The translations under genes and the position numbers were made by a program. A DNA stretch of 64,000 nt from Aurantiochytrium sp. KH105. Lineage: Eukaryota > Sar > Bigyra > Thraustochytrida > Thraustochytriidae. The notes beneath the pieces are model-generated. The model was not told the DNA's origin and ran no database searches. It saw only the letters and a list, made by a program, of their open reading frames with translations. The stretch is taken from positions 313,399-377,398 of the forward strand of contig BGKB01000030.1 in the NCBI GenBank assembly GCA_003116975.1. The letters are read 5' to 3'. Shown here piece by piece: positions 9,625 to 20,100 of this stretch. Each line of letters starts with the position of its first letter. Within the stretch, counting starts at the first letter, position 1.

Positions 9625-11512
9625 ATGCAGCATCGACGCGGCGTCGTGGCCGGCGGCGGCAGCCGCGCAAGGTACAATGACCTGGAGGACCCCAAGTACG
9701 GAGAAAAGGGGAGACTCGTGGTGACGAAGCGAGGCCTCATGACGGCCATGGTTAGCATGGTCTGCCTCTGCGCCCTCTACCTCGTGGTGAACTCAGATGC
9801 GGCGGCCAGAGGAAGTGCGAGTGCCACCCTGGACAGAGCCGAAGTGGAGGGTCAGATTCTGGCCAGCCCACCACAGACGCACGGCAAACTGCGTAGCTTT
9901 GACAGCCTGCCGCCGCCAGAGTACAACAAACTCAGCTGGACGGGGCCCGATGGATCCCCCATGGGCTACGTGCGCATCCCCAAAATTCCCCCCGGCCAAA
10001 AGACGGGCGACGACGGTAAACTCCATGTCATCTTTTCTTCGGGATGCAATAACTTCCAGCATTGGCAGTCCGAACTGCTTCTTGCATCCGCTTACCTGGC
10101 AGGCCAACGCGGTCGCATCACGCGAATTGTCAGCGGCTGTCACGACAAGTCCGCAGAGACGGTGCGCCACCAGCATCAGACATTTCCGCAGGGTAAAAAC
10201 GACCTCCTTGTGCCCCTTGAAATCCTCAATCGCTCCGTTAACGAGAACTTTGGCCTTTACATTACGCCATCATTCGACGGCGCTCGCGACTTCCCGTGGA
10301 TCAACAAGGTAAGCTAAAAAGCGCCCTTTCCCTCCCCTTCTTTTGTTGTTCAAGAATGGGACGTTTTGGTGGGCTCCGATTTTTCCAAAAAACTAACAGT
10401 GAACCGCACTTCCAACCCCAAAACAAACCCAAGCCGTCTTCGATTCAATACTTTATGGAACACGCGAGACCCGAGCTAGATCGGCTCGGAGAAACGGTGA
10501 TTGCGATTCTGGACCCAGACTTTATCTTTCTCAAGCCTCTTACGCAGACCGGAGAGAGCCTCGATAACATTATTATATCGCGTGATATCGACAAGGATCG
10601 AGGCGTCCTGCCACCCATTGATGTCGTTCGCAAAGGCCGGCCTGTGGCGCAGCGCTATGGCCTGGAGAGCGGCTGGAAGGCGTCCAAGTTCGATCTTGAC
10701 GCCATCACAGGTGACCCAGACACTCCTGCAAAGACGTGGACGCACGAAATGGCGACAAAATACACTAGCGTTGGCCCGCCACTTATGCTTCATGTAGATG
10801 ATATCTCGCGTTTGAGCGTGCTCTGGGAAAAGTACATGCGACCGGTGCTGGCCATGGGTCCGAATATTCTCGCAGACATGTGGGCGTACTCGATTGGCGC
10901 GGCGCATTTGGACCTGCGGCACACGATTCTCGATCATTACATGATTTCCACCTGGGGAGATCGCGGTGAGGCCTTTTCTTGGGTCGACGCATGGCAAACC
11001 ATGTCGTGCAAGAATCCGCAACCCAAACCCGGCGACAAGATGCCAACCTTCATTCATCTTGCGTCTAACTACAAGGCCCCTGACGAGAAAGGGCCGTGGA
11101 TGTTCCACAAAGGCCACGTGCCTGCAACGTAAGTTTCTCGTTCTCCCCAAAGTCCGCGTGCGCTGCACGTTGTATGATCCACCAACTGACACCTTTATCT
11201 CCTGACGATAGCATTCTTGACTGTGACATGCCGCTTCTTGTCGAGGCTCCAGACGACCTGTTCGATGTCTCTCTCTCCAGACACCGCAGGCAAGCGGCCT
11301 GGGTGCTGTGCCACACCGTCGCCAAGATCAACCGTATCTTGCTCATGTACAAGCAAAAGTTTTGTCCAATTGGCTATGAGACTCGCAAGCTCGTTCGTCT
11401 CATTCAAAGAAAGACCCAAGACAGGTCATGTTCCGAGCGCACCGACAAGTGGTGCTTCCCTCTGGCCCAGATCGAGGGCCTCCCAGACAATTGGCGGGAT
11501 CATGCCATGTGA
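9625..11512 (+). CDS. HPAT/SGT1-like Golgi glycosyltransferase (three exons)
   Basis: Joining 9625-10308, 10434-11128 and 11212-11512 gives a 559-residue protein with a continuous frame. Introns are GT-AG, phase 0 and phase 2. The chosen ATG gives a 37-residue cytoplasmic tail, one transmembrane helix (about 38-56) and a luminal stem, as in type II Golgi enzymes; the upstream in-frame ATG would overlap the neighbouring gene. The catalytic part starts near residue 132 (VIFSSGCNNFQHWQ) and has a DxD-like motif at 255-257 (ILDPDFIFLKPL). These features match the family of plant hydroxyproline O-arabinosyltransferases and peptidyl-serine alpha-galactosyltransferases. Expected role is sugar transfer to Hyp or Ser of secreted proteins. 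Donor and acceptor cannot be assigned. Its partner across the promoter is a GH3 xylosidase-like enzyme. Confidence 0.82.
10309..10433 (+). other. Intron 1 of the HPAT-like gene
   Basis: 125 bases, donor AAG|GTAAGC and acceptor CCCAAG|CCG, with a branch-point-like CTAAC at about 10393. Removing it joins ...WINK to PSSIQYF in frame, in agreement with the family pattern 'INKP'. An AG at 10398-10399 would give an immediate stop and is unlikely to be used. Confidence 0.8.
11129..11211 (+). other. Intron 2 of the HPAT-like gene
   Basis: 83 bases, donor CAAC|GTAAGT and acceptor GATAG|CATT, with an ACTGAC branch-point-like sequence near 11184. Its removal joins HVPAT to ILDCDMPLL, restoring the frame that runs to the stop at 11510-11512. 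Confidence 0.8.
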
Positions 11513-11852
11513 TTTTAACTCTGCAAGTAAATCATCATCACTCGCGCAGCTTCTCATCTTCTTTTTCTTTTGGGGGGAACTTGATAGATTCAGAGATTTG
11601 CGATGCACGTTCTAATATTTCTTGATCACATTGTTTTACACAAACAAACACACTTGAATTGTGTTAGCGCACCCTCCCTAGCAGCCAGACAATTTCTATA
11701 CATGCATGTCGCAGGGCTGCGAGCCTGACTTGCTTGCTAGAATCCCGGAATACAATAAGTCTTGGGCAAAAAGAAAGAACAAACGAAACACACGACGCAG
11801 CATCTTATCGTGGTCGGGCCAATATCTCGACATCAAGCCCAATATCTCGACA
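11513..11852. other. Tail-to-tail intergenic region
   Basis: 340 bases between the stop of the HPAT-like gene and the stop of the TPS-TPP gene, which point toward each other. It is AT-richer than the flanking genes and contains only 3' flanking sequence. A 20-base tandem duplication spans its right end and the stop codon of the TPS-TPP gene. Confidence 0.6.
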
Positions 11853-11858
11853 TCAAGC
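11819..11858. repeat. 20-base tandem duplication over the TPS-TPP stop codon
   Basis: The unit 'ccaatatctcgacatcaagc' occurs twice with a 20-base period. On the minus strand the first-read copy holds the TGA stop (11853-11855) and the second lies just after it, so the duplication adds a second potential stop in the 3' UTR. Confidence 0.8.
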
Positions 11859-14800
11859 ACGGTCCTCTTCGCCGGAGGCACTGGCCAAGACTTCGAGCAC
11901 ATCCACGACACCATCCGTGTCGTTCACGTAATACTGCGCACCCGTCGGTTTGCGGCCCACGGTGCAGGTGAAAGCGTCTGCAAAGGTCCCTCCCTCGACA
12001 GCACCATTGTTGCTTTGGGACCCCAGAAAATCAAGTACTGCAGTATACATGCGCTCGTCCGAGGTATCATCGCCCACGCAAAAGCAAAATTGCGGGACAA
12101 AGTCTAGGTGAGCCTTGATCTCATCCAGGATATGGTGCACGGCCTCACCTTTGTCGACACCTTTTGGCAAGAGTTCCACGGTGTGTTTCTTGCGGCCCAC
12201 CACGACAGGAATATTCACGGCCATAATGGCCTCCTTGAGCTCGTTCTCGAGCTTGACAGCCTGCATCCCGCCCCATTCCGGGTCTGCCTGCCGGAATTGC
12301 CACGAGGCAGACACGGAAGTCTGTCGCCAGGCACTGCCACCAGTGCGCCACGTGTAGTCCTCCAAAATGCTCGGAACATCAGCCGCCTTCATCCAACTGT
12401 CCCAATCTTTATCCACGCCGGGAAGAATGAACTCCCAGCCATCCGAACCCACGGCGGCCGACGCCGAGACTGGCACAGCGGCTTGTGAGTCGGCGTCCTC
12501 ACCTTCGGCGTCGCCCTGGGTGTCATTGTCGGCATCGCTGTTTCCATCGTTCTCCTCCTCGTCGTCACCATCGTCGTCGTCATCGCCCGTGGCGCTGATC
12601 TGCAGGGCAGCCGGGACACTCCCTCCCGACTTGCGGCCTTCCACGGACAGACCTCCCCAGCGAATCATCATGCCAGAGTGCGCAACGAGGCCAAGCGATG
12701 AGCACGGGTCATCGAGAACCTCGGAAAAAGCCAAGCGCAGCACGCGCGTGCGATTCCCTGAAATTACAAAAACCACATTGCGCTTGTCGCTGCAGAGGCG
12801 ACGCAGAATGCGCGAGACGCGCGGTGAAAGCTTTCTCTTGGAAACGCCCAGAAAATCGCGCTTCACGGCTAGATTGCCAAGCTCACGCGGCGTCAGTGTT
12901 CCCGCATAATCAAGCAAAATGAGACGCTTCTCGCACCGTTTGTAGCTGCGCAAAATCTCAGTCGTGCTCAAGGCATGACAGAATCCCTCGTGCACAATGT
13001 TCTCAAAGGCCACCACGCTGTGATACTCGGATCCCTGCAAGATATCCTTGTCAATGCTCGTGAGTGCCTCGATCTGGCCCTGCACACCAAGCTCCACGTC
13101 CTGGAGAATATTGCGCGTCCACTCTGCCGACGAACGGTTCGAAATGTACGAGCAATCACGATCTCTACGCGCGTTGCGCTCTTCCGTCGTCATGCACAAA
13201 GCCTGATCCATGGCCTGCGACACCTCCTTGATATCGTAGCAATTGACGCGAATGGCGCCATTGAGCACGCGAGAGGCTGCTGAAAATTCAGACATAATCA
13301 CAACCCCTGCAGGGTCCCGGTGGCAAAATGTGTACTCGAGAGGCCGGAGATTCAGGCCCTCCATAACGGGCGTGCACACCATAATGTCTGCCGAGGCCCA
13401 AATCGCGGCGCGTTCCTCGACAGATGGCCAGTTGTGAGGCGCGTATTCCTTGTAAAAGACAACTGGGCCATACACGCGGTTAATACGCTCGCACAGCTGC
13501 TTTACCTCCGCAACAGCGCGCTCGATGCCATAATTCGTAATGATCTCCTCTTCCTCTTCCTCTTCCTCCTCGCCGTTGCCGTCCCCGTTGTCCTGTTCTG
13601 GCTTCGTCGTACCCTGACGACCTGGCCGCGAGCGATCTGCCATGGACATGAGTGTCTCGTTAAGAACGAGAAGGCCATGCTGAATGAGAACGACCTTGCC
13701 ACGGTACCGTGGACACTCGAGCAAGAGCCGCTCGAACGCGAGAAGTTTGAGGGGCACGCCCTGGAGACGTGTCATCTCGTCCATGGCAACAATGACTGTT
13801 TTGCCACGGTGCGCATTGCGGATAGTACCGGCGCCCTCTTGGCCCTTTCGCGAGAGAACTGCGCTGTCCAGTAAATGTTTCTCGACACCAACGTGGGAGA
13901 TGGCCACCAAAACGGCTCGGTCCATGTGATCCACCACGAGACGCCCGCCCTTTTGCGAGTGAAACTGAAGACCCAAAAAGCGCTTGCACGAGGTAATAAA
14001 GTGCCGCGCGTGATCAAACGTGTGGAAACCGACCACATCCGCGCCAAGCATGCCTTCGAGCAACTCGTTACGCACCGAGACAGTGCGAAAGATCTCGGAT
14101 GTTGGAAATGGAGTGTGCAAGAAAAACACAATCTTTGGCTGCATCTTGCGCGAGAGCCCGCTCGCGGCTGCACGCTCACGCAACAGCTCCGGGACCAACA
14201 TGAGTGGAAAGTTGTGCACCCAGACAAGATCCCGGCTGCTTACGTCCTTGAGGACGAGCTCCATGATTACGTCCGCAAAAATGTGCGAGGTCCGAATAAA
14301 ACCCACCCAGCGATCCCTCTTGGAATAGACCTCATCTGCGATTGAGCCATCGCTCGCCGTGCTGCTCCCACTTGCATAACGCTTGTATGGCCGAGGAGAA
14401 GCGCTCGTCTTGGAGGATCCTTTGGCAGATCGTTTCAGTCGTCGCATGTCTTCACGCGAAAGGTTAACGTTGAGAACATTATGAAAGATGTCGCGAAAAC
14501 GCATCAGACAGCTCCTTACATAGTGGTCCACAAAATCCTCGCGCGAGAGGAAGATTGGAACGCAGTCAAAAGCATGCAGCTTTGTGCGGATCTCCTCGCG
14601 ATCGGCTTCGTTCAAACGCCACACCAGCTCTGGATCCTCGTGTCGAATCACATACGGTGTAATCGCTCCCACCCACATTACTTCGTGGTCGTAGGCTACA
14701 GAGCCTTCAGACTTGCGCGAAATGCTGTCTGGGTTCCACTCTGCCGTCCATTTGTTGCCCTCTTCACCATGCTCGTTTGGGTAAATGTTCACTGGCAGAT

Positions 14801-15878
14801 TAAACGACACAAGAAACATGCGGTATTTGTGGGGAAGACCGACGTTCGACGAAACCGTTGGCGTGCTGGTGGGTAATTTGGCTGTTGTCGTCGCCAGCGT
14901 CTTGCTCACAGTGCTCGGCGGTGGCCACGCAGCGGCAGGGTCTTCCGCGTGCAGTGCGGGCGGCGGAGGGAGTGGTGGGACCACGGAGGTCTCGGGCAAA
15001 TTCACTGGCCTTGACGCAGGAGACCCCGCCGTTACAGCAGGCGTCGTGCTCGTGACCGAGGTCGCCGACTGCCCATCGGCAGACAGAGTTTCCCCAAAAG
15101 ACGGCAAGGTGTCGGGCGAAGAGGAAAGTTTTTGCGACGTTGAGCTCAAGTCAAAACGAACGTGCGGATGAATGTTACCTCGTGCCTTTCGCCCGGATCG
15201 CCCAAAGGCGGAAGGGGCGACGGGACGTTCAGAGGTCGACGTCGTTTGCTCTTGTTGCGCCATGGGATGTGCATCCTGACTTTGCTGCTCGCTCGAAGCA
15301 AGTTGCTTGGCGTCGACAAACGCGAGATCAGGAGTGATTCCAGAGGCCTGGCTGTTACTGTCTGAAAATCGATCCGCAGTGTCTTCGCCAGCAGCGAGCT
15401 TGCCTTGGTCCCCCGAAGTGGGCGCCCCTGCATGAATCGGGCCAATGGATTCGGGAATTTTTTCTGAGGCGCCGTCAAGCCCCGATACCCGAGCGACCAC
15501 GGGCTCGACGTGATCATCCAGCGCGTATTCCGCTTCATCGGGTTCCTCGTACATGCCGATTTCGTCAGTGACGGTCATTTCCCAACCTTCGGGTACAATG
15601 ACGCGGGCCTGGGCAGCGATTGGTTCCCAACCGTGAAACTGGCCTCCGCTCATGATCACATATTTGTACGAGAGCGGGAGTCCTCGCGGAAGATTTACAG
15701 GCCGACTTGTGCGCCAGATAGGGTACTCTTTAGGAGTCGTCACAAGGTCGACGCCCCGATTCGGGCTGAAAGAGCCGAGATTCACAGAGTCGCCGGTGAT
15801 GCGCACATTCTGGCCAATGTCTAGGTCTGCCTTCACCTTGAAGGTGATGCGCGTGAGATTCGGCATCTTTCCCTGCAC
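11853..15878 (-). CDS. CBM20-TPS-TPP fusion, class II-like, probable pseudoenzyme
   Basis: 1,341 residues, no introns. Residues about 5-115 form a CBM20 starch/glycogen-binding domain (ITFKVKADLDIGQNVRITGD, then the GWEP region). A low-complexity Ser/Pro/Thr linker runs to about 350. The GT20 trehalose-6-phosphate synthase domain (about 350-925) keeps FFLHTPFPTSEIFRT and VVGFHTFDHARHF. A HAD-type trehalose-phosphatase domain (from about 985) ends the protein. Key residues are changed: the UDP-glucose-binding Arg/Lys pair of GT20 aligns to Glu and Gln in VAMDEMTRLQGVPLKL, the Asp of DGMNL is Glu in MEGLNL, and the HAD motif DxDGT is LDYAGT, so the general acid/base Asp is Ala. GDDTSDERM is intact. 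Two acidic inserts are present. I infer a non-catalytic, glycan-binding regulator or trehalose-6-P/UDP-glucose sensor. Met5 is an alternative start. Confidence 0.9.
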   Translation of the reverse strand: MQGKMPNLTRITFKVKADLDIGQNVRITGDSVNLGSFSPNRGVDLVTTPKEYPIWRTSRPVNLPRGLPLSYKYVIMSGGQFHGWEPIAAQARVIVPEGWEMTVTDEIGMYEEPDEAEYALDDHVEPVVARVSGLDGASEKIPESIGPIHAGAPTSGDQGKLAAGEDTADRFSDSNSQASGITPDLAFVDAKQLASSEQQSQDAHPMAQQEQTTSTSERPVAPSAFGRSGRKARGNIHPHVRFDLSSTSQKLSSSPDTLPSFGETLSADGQSATSVTSTTPAVTAGSPASRPVNLPETSVVPPLPPPPALHAEDPAAAWPPPSTVSKTLATTTAKLPTSTPTVSSNVGLPHKYRMFLVSFNLPVNIYPNEHGEEGNKWTAEWNPDSISRKSEGSVAYDHEVMWVGAITPYVIRHEDPELVWRLNEADREEIRTKLHAFDCVPIFLSREDFVDHYVRSCLMRFRDIFHNVLNVNLSREDMRRLKRSAKGSSKTSASPRPYKRYASGSSTASDGSIADEVYSKRDRWVGFIRTSHIFADVIMELVLKDVSSRDLVWVHNFPLMLVPELLRERAAASGLSRKMQPKIVFFLHTPFPTSEIFRTVSVRNELLEGMLGADVVGFHTFDHARHFITSCKRFLGLQFHSQKGGRLVVDHMDRAVLVAISHVGVEKHLLDSAVLSRKGQEGAGTIRNAHRGKTVIVAMDEMTRLQGVPLKLLAFERLLLECPRYRGKVVLIQHGLLVLNETLMSMADRSRPGRQGTTKPEQDNGDGNGEEEEEEEEEIITNYGIERAVAEVKQLCERINRVYGPVVFYKEYAPHNWPSVEERAAIWASADIMVCTPVMEGLNLRPLEYTFCHRDPAGVVIMSEFSAASRVLNGAIRVNCYDIKEVSQAMDQALCMTTEERNARRDRDCSYISNRSSAEWTRNILQDVELGVQGQIEALTSIDKDILQGSEYHSVVAFENIVHEGFCHALSTTEILRSYKRCEKRLILLDYAGTLTPRELGNLAVKRDFLGVSKRKLSPRVSRILRRLCSDKRNVVFVISGNRTRVLRLAFSEVLDDPCSSLGLVAHSGMMIRWGGLSVEGRKSGGSVPAALQISATGDDDDDGDDEEENDGNSDADNDTQGDAEGEDADSQAAVPVSASAAVGSDGWEFILPGVDKDWDSWMKAADVPSILEDYTWRTGGSAWRQTSVSASWQFRQADPEWGGMQAVKLENELKEAIMAVNIPVVVGRKKHTVELLPKGVDKGEAVHHILDEIKAHLDFVPQFCFCVGDDTSDERMYTAVLDFLGSQSNNGAVEGGTFADAFTCTVGRKPTGAQYYVNDTDGVVDVLEVLASASGEEDRA

Positions 15879-15987
15879 CTGGCCGGATCTGCGCTCTTCG
15901 AGAAAGCAGCACGCTCAACACTCAAAGCTCAACGCTCAAAGCTCAAGAATCGACGCTCCTCTTAAACCCGCTTTGCGCCCAGCGACG

Positions 15988-16018
<31 letters not shown>
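15988..16018. repeat. (CAAG)n microsatellite
   Basis: About 7.5 copies of CAAG in uninterrupted array, in the promoter region of the TPS-TPP gene (5' UTR distance about 110 bases from its ATG). Confidence 0.9.
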
Positions 16019-16456
16019 CCCCGGAGCGAGCGCCGACGCCGACGCCCGCGCGCTTTCCTGCACGCTCGAGCCGCTTTTTCTCCAGGTCTGTCTCCTCGCC
16101 GGGTCACGCGGCGCGATCAGCGAGTTCTGACGGCGTGCTGGGTGGCGGGGCGGAAGGCCACGCGCGGGGTGACTGGGTGCGCCGTCTCCGCGCGCGCGCC
16201 GGGTTCGCGAGGTGCGCGCCCACTCGCTCGCTCGCGCGCGCGCTCTCGCTTGCGGCGATTCTCTCCGGCCGAGTGGATTTGGTTTTGCTCGCGAGCCGCC
16301 AGCGAGGCGCCGCCGCCCGCAAGTGGGCTATAGCCCCCCGCGCAAGTCGGCCAATTACGGCCCGCAAGTCGGCTATCCCGCGGCACAAATGGCGCCCACG
16401 GCGATGCGTCGCCGCCCCCGCCTGACGGTCGCCGCCCGAGAGAAACGAAACGATAC

Positions 16457-16477
16457 GATCGATCGATCGATCGATCG
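16457..16477. repeat. (GATC)n microsatellite
   Basis: About five copies of the palindromic unit GATC in the divergent promoter region; each unit is a potential hairpin and an adenine-methylation context. Confidence 0.85.
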
Positions 16478-17111
16478 GCGCGCCTCGACTCGAGCAGCCG
16501 CCGCGGATGGCGACGAGCAGCGCCGCAGGCTCTCAGAAGCCGAGTCTGGTATCTACAGGGCGGCCAGCACGGGCGAGACGAGCATCTATCTCTTGGATTC
16601 GTCTTGCACCGTTGTTGGTCTGGCTGGTGGTTGCTTCGTGTTCGGGACGCGCCGCTACAAGTGAACTTTATTCGGATAAGTCTGTTCTCCACACTTGCAA
16701 GTGCAGCAAGACGTAGGGCAGGTGTCCTTGCTCGCACATGCCATGTAAACTTCGACGGCTTAGAATGATCGTGATGGGCCTAGAGTCCGAGGCGGGCGAC
16801 GCTCCTCGAGCACCAAGGGGGCTTTGTTCGCCCGTACTCTCGTCGCGCGGAGCTTCGTGGTCTCCTTGCGGACGTGCATGCCGTGTCCCCCATCCTCGTG
16901 GCCTCTTGCTCGGCCTCTTGCTTGGCCTCGTACAATTTTGGCCTCGTCAACGAGTCTCGCTCACTCGCTTGCAGAACATACCTAGCGCGGAGGACGAGTC
17001 CGCCGAGGCACGAGGCGCCCACGGCGGGAGGAAAGCAGCTGGCGCACGGGTGGGCCTCTCTCGCGCGCGCGAGAGGAGCAGACCAAAAGGTCAGTCAGAG
17101 ACAATCTCGTC

Positions 17112-20100
17112 ATGAACCTGGTAAATGTTGGTGGCGAGGAGCTCACGAGGCGGTTCGTGGTCGCCACGCACGGGCTCTTCAACGGCGGGGCCGGTGTAGG
17201 CACAACGGGCGGCGAGACGAAAAGGGCTCAATTCAACAAGTACTTGACAGAATTTGTGCGCACGAAAGAGGCTTGGGCCGTCTGTTGTGGCGTCCTACAA
17301 AGCACGCCAGAGTCCTTGGTCGCAGGTGCCGCCCCAGAACTGGCTGCGCAATCTAATCAGGTATGGGCGACAACAGTACTCTTCGCCAGTCAGTCCCTAC
17401 AAGGAATGGCGCGTCGTTCGCGCCAGCTTGTGCATGCAGCAGAAACTTGCGGTGGCTTGGAGGAAGTAGAAGTTTACCTTCGCAAAGCCATCGCAGCTTT
17501 CGCCAATCCGACATCCGTAGCGGCTGCGGTAGCTCCGCGTGTGCGAACACAGCTCTTTCTTGCCTATGGTGCTCTCGCCGTCCGCTCATGGCCAGAAAAA
17601 GAACTGGTTCCACGCATCTCTGCCGCCTTCAACGACACTGATCTCCTGCAAGGTTTGCGTGTCGTGGCCGAACTTGTCGGGGAAGACGGCCTTTCGCTCG
17701 GTCGCCGCCGACAAGACGAAATTAGGGCCGCTCTTACTGAGACCGGCCCTGACGTTCTAAGATTACTTGTGAACGCAAGCCAGCAGGCCGCTCGAAGCGC
17801 GCTCAACGATGAGTCACCGCGAGCCTCGGACGCAGCCAATACACTTCTATCTTGTTTGAGTGCCTGGCTTGCCCTCGGTGCTATTCGCGTCGAGCTGTTG
17901 GCTAACTCTGCCATAACAGGCTTTCTTTTTGACTTTATGGACCATCTCGCCCCCTTCGCGAGTCCAGACTCGCCGCAAAGATCCGCGCTGTTGACGAACA
18001 TCCTTGGCAATATTGACCTGGTGGCGACATGCGCCACTCTTCGTGCCGACCAAATCGACAAAGTCTCCGCCTCTGTTCGCGAGTGCGCGGTATATCGTCG
18101 TAAACTTCGCGAGGGTCTGCCGCTGGACCCCCTCCTGAGAACTTTGCGACATGTTGCCGTGACGGACTCTTTCGATACGAAACTTGCCGCAAATGTTTGC
18201 GCAACTCTCGTTTCCGTAGCATTAGCTCGCCTCTCAATTATTTGCGAGCATGCGGTGGACTCTTTCCCTGAGCACGCGTTTGACGCACATGTGGAAGCCG
18301 TTGTGGGCTGCGTCACCGCCTGCGTTAAGCCGGACCTTCCGGGAGACGTCATCAGCGCTACCTTCGAATTCTGGCGCGCTTGTCATGAAATTTGCGAGTC
18401 TATTTATAAGACAAATGTGGCAATTCCACAGCACTTTGCAGACTCGCTTCGTCAAAGTTGGGAGCAGGCCACGGCTACATACTGTACGGACGTGCTAGTC
18501 ATTCCTGCCGACGAGATCTACGTCGTTAAATGGGATGCCAACGATCGAGGCGAATTCCGAGGTTTGCGCAGAGAGTTCCGCAACCTCTTGCGAACCCTAT
18601 TTTCCGATGCAGAGTCTCCGCCTCGTCTGGCATCTTGGATTCGGCATCGTATCTACGACATGGACAGTACTTCTCCTTCTTCTTCTTCTTCATCATCATC
18701 ATCGTGGCGTCTTCAAGAGTCTGGCCTTCACGCACTGAGCGCGCTCGCTCAGCAGCTTTCGAGCCAGAATGGCGATATTCAAGTCATTCTGGAGCGGACC
18801 GCGCGGCTTGCCAGCGGAAAGGCTGGCCCACAGCACCGTGCTCTCTTGCGCACTGCAGCAGTTTTAGCATGGGCCATGAGTGCAGCTGCGCAAGACGCGC
18901 CTGCGCAATTTATTGGTCATTTGTTTATGTGCGCACGAGCGAGTCTCTTTGCCCAAGAGGAAGACAATGTCTTTCCGATGCGCGAATCTGAAGATCATGT
19001 CGGAGTCGTGGCTCTTGCCAAACTTTGCGCATTTGAAAGCTGCGCCCTGGTCCTTGCGGACTTGCGTCGCGAAACGTCTTTTCCTGGCGGGGGAGGAGAA
19101 GGCAGCACCGACACATTTCTCTTTCTCGATCTGCACGAAATTCTGGCGGCGCATTGCGCAGCTATCGATGCTCCGCGCGCATTGCAAGGGGAACGAGTCG
19201 TCCATGTAAATGGGCCCATGTCCCGAACCGGGAGAAATCTGTCTCTGCGTAGTATTGACCTCCTCTTGCAGTCGCTTGCCTACTTCGCCTTTCATTGTCT
19301 ACGCGAAAACGTCGGTGCCGACCACAGAGTTGTTGACGCTATCATGAGGCCGATCAATTGTATTTTTCAAGAATGCGGGTCGTCACCCGCCCTTTTGCGA
19401 CACGGCTTTCACTTGAGTATGGTCGTCATCGGAGCTGCCAACAGATTACGCGACGAAAGAACTGGCATTTCCGACGAAGGCAACAACAACACCAGCGCGC
19501 ACAATGCCTTTGTACAAGCGAATCTTCCCATCTTCCAACTCACGCGCAACGTTGTGCAAAACGCTGCGCAGGCGCATGGGTTGTCTCACGAAGAATTTGA
19601 TGTCCTCGAGGCTGCCTTTTCTTTTATGTCGACCTTTTGCGCCGGCACGCTTCCTGCGCATGCAAGCGATCTACAGGTGGCCGTACATGACGCGCAGGGG
19701 GTTGCGATTGCCAAGATTACAGACTCTTCCGGCGCTTCGACTCTCGCGCTAAGGTTCCTCGTTTCCTTCGTCCGTCAAGCCGAAGTGCTCTCCTTGGATC
19801 ACGTGTTACTTACGACTTTGCTCGACTGCTGCCTCGCGCTTCTGCAGCGCGCCTCGACACCTTCCAGTGACTTACTTTCCTGGATGGATGCATGCCCGGA
19901 CATTGCGCGTCTCGTTCTGCAGCTTGCGCGGGCCTTGCTACGATGCACAGCTTTGCCCCGGCGGTCTCGAGAACATACTCCGGCCTCCAGCGTTCTCGAG
20001 TCTCGTCTCTTGACTCTGCATCAGGCCACCTGCGATACTGTGATTGTTATGCTCAATGATCAGTCCGGGGAAATCGAGGACCAGGATCTTGCACTGGAGA

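Larger units (their letters stand above)
15879..17111. promoter_or_regulatory. Shared divergent promoter region (TPS-TPP / karyopherin)
   Basis: 1,233 bases between two outward-facing genes. It holds a (CAAG)n tract (15988-16018), CTCG-type runs near 16224-16250 and a (GATC)n tract (16457-16477). GC-rich sequence lies next to the TPS-TPP gene and more mixed sequence near the karyopherin. A 69-codon open frame at 16507-16716 has no recognisable features. No TATA box is seen. Confidence 0.5.

Noticed and set aside
16507-16716. 69-codon frame with one hydrophobic stretch
   Set aside because: Too short, no family likeness, and situated in a promoter region; could be a small peptide but nothing supports it.
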